Assembly (NCBI GenBank): GCA_050290265.1
Contig: JBNKHI010000010.1
Location: 1-64,000 of the forward strand
Source: JBNKFV01 sp050290265
GTDB lineage: Bacteria > Pseudomonadota > Gammaproteobacteria > Pseudomonadales > Cellvibrionaceae
DNA length: 64,000 nt
Direction: 5' to 3'
A model generated the notes under the pieces. The model searched no databases and was not told the origin of the DNA. It was given only the letters and a program-made list of their open reading frames with translations. This document shows, one piece after another, positions 19,068 to 26,384 of this stretch (its first letter is position 1; every line of letters begins with the position of its first letter). A program made the position numbers and the translations under genes.

Positions 19068-19352
19068 TTAATCAACACCACTGATTTCATAGTGTCGCTC
19101 AATATTTACAGTAACGGCTCCCCACGCTGACTGACGAACTCGATCTTGATGATTCGCAAATGAATGTCGATCAGCAAACTCCTCATAGACATTAAATCTA
19201 TTCGGATTTTCAGTATCCTGAGAAACGTTGAAAACTAAACAACCGCTTTCTTGCCGAGTTAACTCGATATGATTGACGAGTTCTAATTTTACAGCGGCCA
19301 TCTCAGAGTCGGGCACGACTATGTGCCCTTTAAGAACAACCTTAGTCAACAT
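19068..19352 (-). CDS. Antibiotic biosynthesis monooxygenase (ABM) domain protein
   Basis: A 94-residue YgiN-like protein with the ABM dimeric alpha-beta fold: VVLKGHIVVPDSEMAAVKLEL, then TRQESGCLVFNVSQDTENPN, then FNVYEEFADRHSFANHQDR. Such proteins act as quinol or quinone monooxygenases or small stress-related oxygenases. It is complete and occupies one cassette, 16 bp from the attC at 19368-19436 on its upstream side. The exact substrate is unknown. Confidence 0.88.
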   Translation of the reverse strand: MLTKVVLKGHIVVPDSEMAAVKLELVNHIELTRQESGCLVFNVSQDTENPNRFNVYEEFADRHSFANHQDRVRQSAWGAVTVNIERHYEISGVD

Positions 19353-19367
19353 TGATTTCCTATATAG

Positions 19368-19436
19368 GTATAACGCGATGCTTTTGGCGCTGGATAAAAG
19401 TGTAGCCGCCGCAAGGCCAACAGCGCATTGTTATGC
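19368..19436 (-). other. attC recombination site
   Basis: On the minus strand it begins GCATAAC and ends GTTATAC, with internal partners TTGGC/GCCAA and AATGC/GCATC and an unpaired centre, 69 bp in all. It begins 4 nt after the stop of the 90-residue membrane protein gene, the expected position for the attC of that cassette. Confidence 0.7.
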
Positions 19437-19439
19437 ACA

Positions 19440-19712
19440 TTATTTATTGGCTTTACCATAAATTTTAACTTGAATAATTGACACTAATAAATATAAAAAA
19501 ATCCCTACCAATGAAGCTGGCACGTATATTAAATAGGCCCAAACACAAGCTTCTGACACACTATCCAGTGCACACAATCTATAATTTCTGATAAAAACGA
19601 AAAACAACGGAATACCAAGGGCTAATAAAAACACACCCATATTTCTAATTTTATAGAGGGCAACTATGCACCCCACTATTAAAGCTATTAATATAAATGC
19701 CCCAAAAAACAC
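19440..19712 (-). CDS. Small three-helix membrane protein in integron cassette
   Basis: A 90-residue hydrophobic protein with three predicted membrane segments: FGAFILIALIVGCIVALY, FLLALGIPLFFVFI and LIYVPASLVGIFLYLLVSII, ending in a short basic tail (KIYGKANK). Two cysteines sit in the loop between helices two and three. No family recognised. It is followed within 4 nt by a good attC, so gene plus site form a single cassette. A simple site GTTATGC (19749-19755 reversed) lies upstream at the boundary with the VOC cassette. Confidence 0.65.
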   Translation of the reverse strand: MFFGAFILIALIVGCIVALYKIRNMGVFLLALGIPLFFVFIRNYRLCALDSVSEACVWAYLIYVPASLVGIFLYLLVSIIQVKIYGKANK

Positions 19713-19813
19713 CTCAAATACTCTCTATGGTATAGAACATTTTCATTCGCATAACACCCAGTTTGGGGCCACAATGCGACGGTTTGTCAGGCGCAAGATA
19801 AAACCCAGAATGT

Positions 19814-20053
19814 TCACAGTGCTTCCTGCCCTACTATGCAGAACCCATGGCCGAATGGATCACTACAAAACGCTACTGGAGAATAACCGGAAACCCTGTG
19901 CTCTTCTTCAGATATTGCGCCTGCTGCTAATGCCTTTTTAAGGGTGCCCTCAAAATCTTTGACCCGGAAATCAATGTGCACCGGCGTCCAGTACCGTCTA
20001 ACGACTGCCTCAATGCTGACCTGTGGAGCGCAAGGCATCCACTGTAGCCATTG
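19814..20053 (-). pseudogene. VOC-family protein fragment (C-terminal half)
   Basis: About 80 codons encode the second half of a glyoxalase/bleomycin-resistance (VOC) fold protein: RRYWTPVHIDFRVKDFEGTLK and, near the end, FCSDPFGHGFCIVG. The N-terminal half is missing: the homologous stretch starts right after the stop of the complete VOC gene (20055-20414) in another frame, and upstream codons in this frame overlap that gene. It looks like a cassette truncated by deletion or recombination. A short alternative start inside the upstream gene exists but has no family support. Confidence 0.65.
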
Positions 20054-20054
20054 G

Positions 20055-20414
20055 CTATGCGCCCAGCTCTGACCAAACAGCAAACTCATTGCCACAGGGT
20101 TCTGTGAAGTGGAAGCGACGGCCACCCGGAAAAGAGAAAATCGGCTTAACTATTTTACCGCCAGCGTTAGATACCTTAGCCAACGTCGACTCAAGGTCGT
20201 TGCTATAAAAGACAAGCAAAGCCGCACCGTTTGAAGTATTTGAATGTAAGTTTGCCTTAAAGAATCCACCATCAAGGCCCTGGCCCGAAAATGCGGTATA
20301 GTCAGGGCCATAGTCCACGAAGGACCAGTTGAACGCCTTTTCGAAGAATGCTTTTGTCGCACTGAGATCAGCAGACCCAAACTCAACGTAATTCAGCTTT
20401 TCATGTTCGTTCAT
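20055..20414 (-). CDS. VOC family (glyoxalase-like) protein
   Basis: A complete 119-residue vicinal-oxygen-chelate protein: LNYVEFGSADLSATKAFFEK at the N-terminus, FNWSFVDYGPDYTAF, and FTEPCGNEFAVWSEL at the C-terminus. Possible metal ligands are Glu in YVEFGS and Glu in NEFAVWS. Members include glyoxalases, dioxygenases and antibiotic-binding proteins; the specific role is not predictable. The start is preceded by GAGGAAG. The 250 bp upstream of it hold no gene, only a right-hand attC-like end (GTTATAC, 20436-20442 reversed). Confidence 0.88.
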   Translation of the reverse strand: MNEHEKLNYVEFGSADLSATKAFFEKAFNWSFVDYGPDYTAFSGQGLDGGFFKANLHSNTSNGAALLVFYSNDLESTLAKVSNAGGKIVKPIFSFPGGRRFHFTEPCGNEFAVWSELGA

Positions 20415-20665
20415 AGAGCTTCCTCAAGTGGTAGTGTATAACGCCCTGCACAAGAGCCGGCTGGAGCATAGCGTAAGGAGGTTTAAATTCATAAGCTCGA
20501 AAACCTCTTCTACCCCATTCGCCATGCGGGAAATAACGTGGCCTAGGATATTAGCGCTAATCCACAGGAGCCACCACAAACCGACACTAGGGCTAATTTT
20601 TTCAAATACCTAATCTTCGGGATTATGGCTGGCTTGCCAGGGGGGGGTGGTGGCAATGTAATAGC

Positions 20666-21133
20666 TCATCGTGTGCGATAGCTATAATGACAGGCAACAC
20701 ATGAGCTGGTTACTTTCTGAAGTGCACTGTATGCATTCTTTAAATCACCTTGTTTGGCGATTTTTGAAAATTCTGTTGCCGCAGTATGCATACTCTGACC
20801 TATATTTCGCATTTCAACAGGCATAAACCTGCCTGGGCCTATACCCGTGCCACGATGCTTCCCTATTGAACTTAGCCCCATTTTAGTTTCTGCAATATCT
20901 GCAGCTGCATCAAGGTTATTGGATGCGAGATAACCGATTATTTGGTTCAAGGACAATAGATGGTCCAACATATCTTTACGCATAAGCTCGCGTGATTGAT
21001 CAGGCATTGATACTAATATACGAGTATCTCCACCAGCAGAACTTTCTACATTTTGAGATTTGTTAATTGCTTCTTCGCTATGAGCAGTTTGAGATGCGAG
21101 TAAAATCAAAGAGATAAATACGTTTTTGTACAT
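20666..21133 (-). CDS. Exported CxxCH (cytochrome c-like) protein
   Basis: A 155-residue periplasmic protein: signal peptide MYKNVFISLILLASQTAHS, a helical body, and a single haem-binding motif CVACH very close to the C-terminus (SSCVACHYSYRTR). The C-terminal CxxCH on an all-helical protein suggests a cytochrome c'-like four-helix-bundle fold (inference). Residues RDMLDHLLSLNQIIGYLA and GRFMPVEMRNIGQSMHTAA fit helices of such a bundle. It follows the attC of the TIGR04141 cassette and is itself a probable cassette. A run of eight G residues lies just downstream (20640-20647). Confidence 0.75.
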   Translation of the reverse strand: MYKNVFISLILLASQTAHSEEAINKSQNVESSAGGDTRILVSMPDQSRELMRKDMLDHLLSLNQIIGYLASNNLDAAADIAETKMGLSSIGKHRGTGIGPGRFMPVEMRNIGQSMHTAATEFSKIAKQGDLKNAYSALQKVTSSCVACHYSYRTR

Positions 21134-21190
21134 GAGAATATCCTCTGTTAAAGACTATTTTCTAAATGATATACGTACAATCTAGCAAGT

Positions 21191-21251
21191 TCCTAACAGT
21201 CGCGTAATAGGCGCAAGCTTGCGAGCGTCCTTATTGACGCGTTTGTTAGCT
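21191..21251 (-). other. attC recombination site (TIGR04141 cassette)
   Basis: Minus strand begins AGCTAACA and ends with GTTAGGA. CTAACA pairs with TGTTAG, ACGCGT/ACGCG and AATA/TATT pair inside with single unpaired bases on one arm, and the centre is GCAAGCTTGC. The 61-bp site starts 12 nt after the stop of the TIGR04141 gene. Size, bulges and core ends match integron attC sites closely. Confidence 0.85.
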
Positions 21252-21263
21252 GGCGGGCTAGAA

Positions 21264-22895
21264 TCATGCTAGTTTCTTTTCCTTGGCAGGCTTTCCCTTT
21301 TTCTTTATCTCAAGGACTGGATCAACCTCTATTGCTGAAATGGAAACACTGAAATTCAGTGTTTTTAACGTTTTCAGTGCATTTTTTAAAGTCACTTTTG
21401 AAAAAAACGGCAGGTCTTTGGGGATATCTCGATTTGCGGCAACCGCATAGATTATTTTATATTTACTTGGGTCTGGCCTAGAGTCAGTGCATGTCAATTT
21501 TGAGGATTTTGGAAGTTTATCATTTAATCGCCTCCTGAAATCAGCATCACCAATAAACGCCTCAGAAGCAACAAACCCCTGTGAGAACAGGTGACTTAAA
21601 GTGGCAGAACTTCTGTAGTACTTAACATGAATAAATTCACTGGAGTCTTTAATTAAATCGCAAAATTCGAGTTTGTCATGAGGCCCGCCAATTTTTACAA
21701 ACTTCTTATCCATTAATTCAATGTTATCAAATGATGCGACCACAAATTCATTATAGTCCTCCTCTCTGTCGTGCGAGTAGGTAGGAAATTTAAAGTCGTA
21801 GACATCAAAGCCTTCCAAGTACTTATCTACACTAGCCACGAAGTCTGTATTTACGATATACCACTGACCATTTCGCAAAATGTATTGCTCATTTTCTGTA
21901 GAAACCTCTGCATATATACATCTGTAAGCGGACCATTTCTTAATAGAATTGTACTCGCTATCGTTAATGTGAACACTTTGATTCTTAAGACTATCTGATG
22001 TCAAAGGTATGCTTTTTTCAATAAAGTACTTTACCAAATCATCAATTTTTAGGACAACGTGCCTAGGTGTCTTTTGATACAAATCGAACGAATAGCCAAC
22101 TTGTGATTCCCAATCGATAATCTCCGGCTCTCCAAGCCACATATTCTTAAATTCACCTTTAGCTAGAATATCATCAAGCTCTAGATCCAATACCTCATGC
22201 AGCTCTTTATCCTTAACTCGTTGAATATTTTCAACCCACTCAAAATCCTTAGGTAGAGATGATTTATACCTCAGCAAACACTCTGAAAGAATTTCTTTTA
22301 ACCCATTTAGATTCACTTCTAAGACTAGAGTAAGTGCATCCCTTCCAGTCACATGAGAACCAAATATTGGAACCGTAGATGCACCGGTTACCGCGTAAAG
22401 CATGTCCATTTCAGAGTCAACATCTAGATCAAACACACCCAAATCGATTGAACTCTGTGTTCTCGAATTAAGGGGGTTGTGATCATAGCTAGCCTTATCG
22501 AGGCTTCTTAATTTGTCTGGGTCTACGGAATTTAGCGTTACACGTAGCCCGAAATCTCTTTCTATAGCTTCATTCTTAAGAAGATGAAAACCAGTCCCAA
22601 AAGTCAATACGAATAGGTTTTCATCCAGCCTAACCATCAATGCAGCCCCGACAGATCTTCTACCTCCAAATATATCCTCTGGTAGATCCTGATGTTCTGT
22701 AAAGAGCTTTGTCCATGGAGGTGGCGGCTTCGGGGGCTCTTTTTTTACATAAAGAGTCGCTTCAAGACCCTGTACTTCCATCTCGATAGGGGGCTTAGAG
22801 TTCTCGAGATTAACTGCCTTTGAAACGTCGCACTCAATACCTGTCTTGGCTAGGTATATGGATAACTTCTCTTTCCTTTTCTTTGGCGTTCTCAT
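21264..22895 (-). CDS. TIGR04141/DUF6119 family sporadically distributed protein
   Basis: A 543-residue protein matching the TIGR04141 (DUF6119) family as I know it: early FVLTFGTGFHLLKNEAIERDFGLRVTLN shape, VDPDKLRSLDK, TQSSIDLGVFDLD, TGRDALTLVLEV, YILRNGQWYIVNTDF, EFCDLIKDSSEFIHVKYYRSSATLSHLFSQG, and FRRRL. The C-terminus is basic (KKKGKPAKEKKLA). The family is scattered among bacteria and often found in mobile or defence regions; its biochemistry is not established. Here it fills one integron cassette with its own attC. A role in phage defence is possible but only inferred from the setting. Confidence 0.85.
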   Translation of the reverse strand: MRTPKKRKEKLSIYLAKTGIECDVSKAVNLENSKPPIEMEVQGLEATLYVKKEPPKPPPPWTKLFTEHQDLPEDIFGGRRSVGAALMVRLDENLFVLTFGTGFHLLKNEAIERDFGLRVTLNSVDPDKLRSLDKASYDHNPLNSRTQSSIDLGVFDLDVDSEMDMLYAVTGASTVPIFGSHVTGRDALTLVLEVNLNGLKEILSECLLRYKSSLPKDFEWVENIQRVKDKELHEVLDLELDDILAKGEFKNMWLGEPEIIDWESQVGYSFDLYQKTPRHVVLKIDDLVKYFIEKSIPLTSDSLKNQSVHINDSEYNSIKKWSAYRCIYAEVSTENEQYILRNGQWYIVNTDFVASVDKYLEGFDVYDFKFPTYSHDREEDYNEFVVASFDNIELMDKKFVKIGGPHDKLEFCDLIKDSSEFIHVKYYRSSATLSHLFSQGFVASEAFIGDADFRRRLNDKLPKSSKLTCTDSRPDPSKYKIIYAVAANRDIPKDLPFFSKVTLKNALKTLKTLNFSVSISAIEVDPVLEIKKKGKPAKEKKLA

Positions 22896-22928
22896 CCTAA
22901 TCCCTCATCAGGGCCAGTTTTTATATTC

Positions 22929-22981
22929 AGCTAACGCTCAAAGCAGCGGTGCGAAGCATTCGCTGCCTTTGCTTGTTAAAT
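22929..22981 (-). other. attC recombination site (339-aa cassette)
   Basis: On the minus strand ATTTAAC (matching RYYYAAC) opens the site and GTTAGCT closes it. Between them AAAGGCAGCG pairs with CGCTGCTTT leaving one extrahelical base, around a GAATGCTTCGC centre. It starts one nucleotide after the stop at 22983. This is the clearest attC in the window. Confidence 0.88.
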
Positions 22982-22982
22982 G

Positions 22983-24002
22983 TTACTGTGAATCCAGTTT
23001 CATTGTTGTTTTCGGAATTAGCTCAACAACAGACCTTGTAGTATTTGACTGTTGAGAATCAGATTTAATAAACCCAGTGTCTTGCGGTGAAAAAATACAA
23101 GCGGATGCATGGTTAAGCACTATATCTTTACTTTCTTCAGTTGCTGCCGAATCGGTGATGGCTGTGTACGTCATCAATGCATTTTGCCTATGCTTATTAA
23201 CGATGGCGCTATGCTTGTGAGATAGAAAGTTTTTGGCCGATAGAAACAGCATATAAGATATAACACCAAAAATGAGAATCTTGCTCGTAACAAGCTGTAT
23301 AGACTGAATGGTATCTTCGGGCTGCAACCAAGACCATTTATGAAAAAATATACTCAAAAAAGCATAAACACCTAGACCCAAAGCCAATTTGGTAGTTCTT
23401 CTTCGCCAAGTTTCTGCTAGTGCTTCATGCGCCTCCGCCTCATCTTTAAAGTAAATCGCTTGCTGTGAAACACCTTGCTCTGCTGCAACTTTTCTAACAT
23501 CTGCAAGAACACCTTGTGCTTGTTCTTGATGCTCAGTTAACTGCTCAGTTATTTCTGATGCTTCATCTTTTACATTTTGAAGCATTGCACGAGCTTCATT
23601 TTCCATCCTTTGAAAATCAACAGACTTACTCGTACCATATGATATAAATGGGAAGAGTTTCTGAAATGCAGGATCGTATGCATTCCTAACCTGTTGGATT
23701 AATTGATCTCTAGGCTGGGTAGGATTCTGGTTTTCTACAGTAGTTGGATCAAAATCTAAAACCTCCTGAAACCTATTATAGTCAGCATCGGCCTGTTGCT
23801 TGATTTGAGCAAGTATTTGGTCTGGAAAGTCATCCAGCGTCGAAAGGCCTAACTGATTGTAGAGCCTAATAAGTTTTGATGCTGGAGCCACAATAGCAGA
23901 GAAATCAAAATTCCTTCCCAGTTCTTCCTCTCTAGCAAGGCTTTTCGGATCAAATGCCTGCATCCGAGATAGTGACGCTTGTGTTTCTTCCAGTTGACTC
24001 AT
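22983..24002 (-). CDS. Coiled-coil membrane protein of unknown function in integron cassette
   Basis: A 339-residue protein. Residues 1-125 are soluble and helical. A coiled-coil stretch follows (MENEARAMLQNVKDEASEIT, EQLTEHQEQAQGVLADVRKV), then two membrane helices near 210-230 and 245-265 (LALGLGVYAFLSIFF; ILIFGVISYMLFLSA). The region after the helices, FLSHKHSAIVNKHRQNALMT and ACIFSPQDTGF, recurs in a conserved hypothetical family seen near accessory genes. The start has AGGAG within CTAAGGAGAAAAA. It is the first intact cassette next to the IS remnant and directly precedes the TIGR04141 cassette. Confidence 0.7.
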   Translation of the reverse strand: MSQLEETQASLSRMQAFDPKSLAREEELGRNFDFSAIVAPASKLIRLYNQLGLSTLDDFPDQILAQIKQQADADYNRFQEVLDFDPTTVENQNPTQPRDQLIQQVRNAYDPAFQKLFPFISYGTSKSVDFQRMENEARAMLQNVKDEASEITEQLTEHQEQAQGVLADVRKVAAEQGVSQQAIYFKDEAEAHEALAETWRRRTTKLALGLGVYAFLSIFFHKWSWLQPEDTIQSIQLVTSKILIFGVISYMLFLSAKNFLSHKHSAIVNKHRQNALMTYTAITDSAATEESKDIVLNHASACIFSPQDTGFIKSDSQQSNTTRSVVELIPKTTMKLDSQ

Positions 24003-24026
24003 TTTTTCTCCTTACTCGGATAAGAC

Positions 24027-24196
24027 ATTTAACATCTATGGACACCCCATTTTTTGCAAGTAAAAAAGCACTGACAATTAGGTTTTGCAGCCATCTATTC
24101 GGATTTCCAATGAAGCTTTCTTTGGCTTCTATCCCTGATGAACTTCGCTGACCTGGCTCTAATCATTTTAGCGTTTTTCAAAAAACGATGTTAAAC
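24027..24196 (-). other. Possible long attC or cassette-junction inverted repeat
   Basis: TTTAACATC (24028-24036) and GATGTTAAA (24187-24195) are perfectly complementary, and the outer heptamers ATTTAAC and GTTAAAC match attC core patterns. The 170-bp spacing is longer than most attC sites and the inner arms pair poorly, so this may be an eroded site left by a lost upstream cassette. Confidence 0.3.
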
Positions 24197-24277
24197 ACAG
24201 AGTGCCCAAGTCACGGTCTGACCTGCTTTGTCATCAACTTACTTTACTCAGCAAAACAAGGGTATCTAAACTTTATA

Positions 24278-24487
24278 TTAAACAGCCACTTGGCTGTACC
24301 GTCTATCGTGGGCAAGTATGGCCCAAACAATCCTGACTAATTTGTTCACCAATGCCACCACGACTTTGTTTTTATGCATCCTACACAACAGGCTTTGAAT
24401 CCATTCGTAATACGGCTTACCAGGTTTAATTTGCCTTATCACTGCTCTTGCTCCATGGATAAACATCCGCCTTAAATAGCTATCATT
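24278..24487 (-). mobile_element. IS110/IS1111-type transposase remnant (C-terminus)
   Basis: About 69 codons in frame with a stop at 24278 encode NDSYLRRMFIHGARAVIRQ and WIQSLLCRMHKNKVVVALVN followed by KLVRIVWAIL, the conserved end of IS110-family transposases (IS116/IS110/IS902 domain). The N-terminal DEDD domain and the rest are gone: a stop codon precedes the homologous stretch at about 24488. A later ATG could start 62 residues, but this is a decayed element, not a functional gene. IS1111-type members that target attC sites are known, which makes its position beside a cassette array notable. Confidence 0.8.
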
Positions 24488-24489
24488 TT

Positions 24490-24617
24490 AATAGCGCGCA
24501 TGCGCGGTTTCCCGGCAAAGCGATTACTAGCTTTGCCGGTTTAGCTATTTGATTTAACGGTAGTTTTTTCATAGTGACTCAATCCTTCGTTCCAGAAATA
24601 CGGGCATGCGCGCTATT
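24490..24617. repeat. Inverted repeats at the edge of the IS remnant
   Basis: AATAGCGCGCATGC (24490-24503) is repeated inverted as GCATGCGCGCTATT (24604-24617), a perfect 14-bp pair 100 bp apart. Between them CCGGCAAAGC (24512-24521) and GCTTTGCCGG (24530-24539) form a perfect 10-bp hairpin with an 8-nt loop. The left arm abuts the broken 5' end of the transposase remnant. Confidence 0.8.
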
Positions 24618-24650
24618 CTGGTCTCCTTCGCCGGTTATTTCGGATGGGAT

Positions 24651-24740
24651 TTAGCTAACCCCTAGACGGGAAAGGGTCATTATTAGCACCTTCTGAATAG
24701 TCGCGCAAACTTTACGTGCCATTTCCAGAAAAACACGCAT
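24651..24740 (-). CDS. Possible 29-codon ORF behind a LexA-like box
   Basis: ATG at 24740, preceded at about 10 nt by AAGGTGG, opens a 29-residue peptide (MRVFLEMARKVCATI then QKVLIMTLSRLGVS) ending TAA. A LexA-like box lies 25 bp upstream. The peptide is basic and mildly amphipathic. SOS-induced small peptides of this size exist (TisB type), but there is no sequence match and the ORF could be chance. Confidence 0.25.
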   Translation of the reverse strand: MRVFLEMARKVCATIQKVLIMTLSRLGVS

Positions 24741-24764
24741 TAAAATTACGCCACCTTCAATATA

Positions 24765-24780
24765 CTGTATGAATTAACAG
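24765..24780. promoter_or_regulatory. LexA-box-like palindrome
   Basis: CTGTATGAATTAACAG fits the SOS-box pattern CTGT-N8-ACAG exactly, with a preceding TA as in the consensus. LexA boxes commonly control integron integrases; here no integrase gene follows in either direction, only a 29-codon ORF on the minus strand. Confidence 0.5.
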
Positions 24781-24869
24781 AAATTGGGCTGACTAGCAGT
24801 GCTAGATTATTTGCTCTGTTTTTAGTGCTTGCAGGCTTACCCATGTTTAAAAGTGCTAGGGCCGGTAAT

Positions 24870-24904
24870 AAAAAAAGCCGCTTCTGGTGTAACCAGAAAC
24901 GGCT
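24870..24904 (-). terminator. Intrinsic terminator of metY
   Basis: On the minus strand AGCCG-TTTCTGG and CCAGAAG-CGGCT pair with one bulged position around a 5-nt loop and run into seven T residues. It lies about 100 bp beyond the metY stop. A close relative of this element occurs at 29371-29411. Confidence 0.9.
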
Positions 24905-25000
24905 GCTAGATTCCCCTACAGAGAAATCGTTCTATTTCATTTTAAATCGATCACTGCCGGTAGTGGGCCAGCACTGAATGCTGGCCCCCAAATCACGCGA

Positions 25001-26272
25001 TTAGGCTTTATCTAATGCCTGCGATACATCGGCGATGATATCGTCGATATGCTCAATACCTACCGAGATACGCACCAGGTCGGCACTCACACCGGCTTTC
25101 TTAAGCTCTTCTTCATTCAACTGACGGTGCGTAGTAGAAGCAGGATGACATGCCAGTGATTTCGCATCGCCAATATTGACCAAACGTAAAATCATATCGA
25201 GCGAATCAATAAACTTGGCACAGGCATCAATACCGCCGGTGATACCAAAACTCAAAATACCTGAGGCTTTGCCTTTGGTAATTTTTTGGCAGTTTTCATA
25301 ATACGGGCTATCCGGTAAAGCAGCGTAGTTTACCCACTCTACTTTCGGGTGTTGCTGTAAATATTCCGCCAGGCGCTGGGCGTTTTCACAATGGCGATCC
25401 ATTCGCAAACCCAGGGTTTCCAAACCTTGTAAAATTTGAAATGAATTCATCGGCGAAATAGCAGAACCGGTATTGCGCAGCGGCACTACTCGACAGCGAC
25501 CAATATACGCGGCAGCACCTAAGGCCTCGGTGTAAACCACACCGTGGTAGGAAGGATCTGGCTCGTTAAGAATCGGAAAACGGTCTTTATTGGCGACCCA
25601 ATCAAACTTACCCGAATCGACAATAATGCCGCCAATGGTTGTACCGTGGCCGCCAATATATTTAGTGAGTGAATGCACTACAATATCGGCACCCAGCTCA
25701 AACGGGCGACACAAATACGGCGTAGCCACTGTGTTGTCGACAATCAACGGTACACCGTGTTTGTGGGCAATCTCGGCCAAACGCGCAATATCGACAATAT
25801 TACCGGCTGGGTTACCAATCGACTCGCAGAATACCGCTTTGGTATTTTCGTCGATGGCGCTTTCAAAACCCGCAAAATCATCATGCGACACCATACGTAC
25901 GTCCACACCTTGGCGCGGCAGCGAGTGCGCAAACAAATTATAGGTACCGCCATACAACTGGCTGGTACTCACAATATTGTCACCCACTTGCGTAATACAC
26001 TGAATCGCATAGGTGATGGCCGCCATACCAGACGACACCGCCAGCGCTGCAATACCGCCTTCCATCGCTGCTACACGTTTTTCCAACACATCGGTGGTTG
26101 GGTTCATAATGCGGGTGTAAATATTGCCCGGCACGGCTAGATTAAACAGGTCCGCGCCATGCTGAGTATCATCAAAGGTATACGATGTGGTTTGATAAAT
26201 AGGTACCGCCGCAGCTTTGGTGGTAGCTTCGGACTTATAACCTTCGTGCAGTGCAATAGATTCGAGTTTCAT
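25001..26272 (-). CDS. metY: O-acetylhomoserine aminocarboxypropyltransferase (sulfhydrylase)
   Basis: PLP enzyme of the Cys/Met metabolism family that makes homocysteine from O-acetylhomoserine and sulfide; 423 residues, the MetY length. Motifs: YQTTSYTFDDTQHGADLFNL, YTRIMNPTTDVLEKRVAAMEGG, the PLP-lysine motif HSLTKYIGGHGTTIGG near residue 205, and SLACHPASTTHRQL towards the end. It is transcribed alone towards a strong terminator. A structured leader 110-175 nt upstream of the start may regulate it. Cystathionine-type relatives are shorter and lack these segments, so the call is firm. Confidence 0.95.
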   Translation of the reverse strand: MKLESIALHEGYKSEATTKAAAVPIYQTTSYTFDDTQHGADLFNLAVPGNIYTRIMNPTTDVLEKRVAAMEGGIAALAVSSGMAAITYAIQCITQVGDNIVSTSQLYGGTYNLFAHSLPRQGVDVRMVSHDDFAGFESAIDENTKAVFCESIGNPAGNIVDIARLAEIAHKHGVPLIVDNTVATPYLCRPFELGADIVVHSLTKYIGGHGTTIGGIIVDSGKFDWVANKDRFPILNEPDPSYHGVVYTEALGAAAYIGRCRVVPLRNTGSAISPMNSFQILQGLETLGLRMDRHCENAQRLAEYLQQHPKVEWVNYAALPDSPYYENCQKITKGKASGILSFGITGGIDACAKFIDSLDMILRLVNIGDAKSLACHPASTTHRQLNEEELKKAGVSADLVRISVGIEHIDDIIADVSQALDKA

Positions 26273-26384
26273 AGAGTGTCTCGTTTAGATTTATAGTGGT
26301 TTGGTTATATTACTAAATAGCAGCTTTCTTTTTGGTTCAGAAAAGCCACTATTCTATGATCTTTGTGCAGTTTACTGCCGTTTC

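Larger units (their letters stand above)
18962..24196 (-). mobile_element. Integron gene-cassette array lacking an integrase (CALIN)
   Basis: At least six short genes, all on the minus strand, are separated by imperfect palindromes placed 1-12 nt after stop codons. Three (22929-22981, 21191-21251, 19368-19436) have the inverted core sites, bulged stem and variable centre typical of attC; others are partial. Proteins are unrelated to one another and sporadic in nature, as in cassette arrays. No intI gene is present within the window on either side, so the array fits a cluster of attC lacking an integrase. The boundaries are approximate; genes between 16.7 and 18.9 kb may also belong. Confidence 0.75.

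Noticed and set aside
24490..24617. Considering the inverted repeats as a CRISPR or tRNA-like element
   Set aside because: There is only one pair, no spacers and no cloverleaf; it is better explained as IS-edge or hairpin structure.
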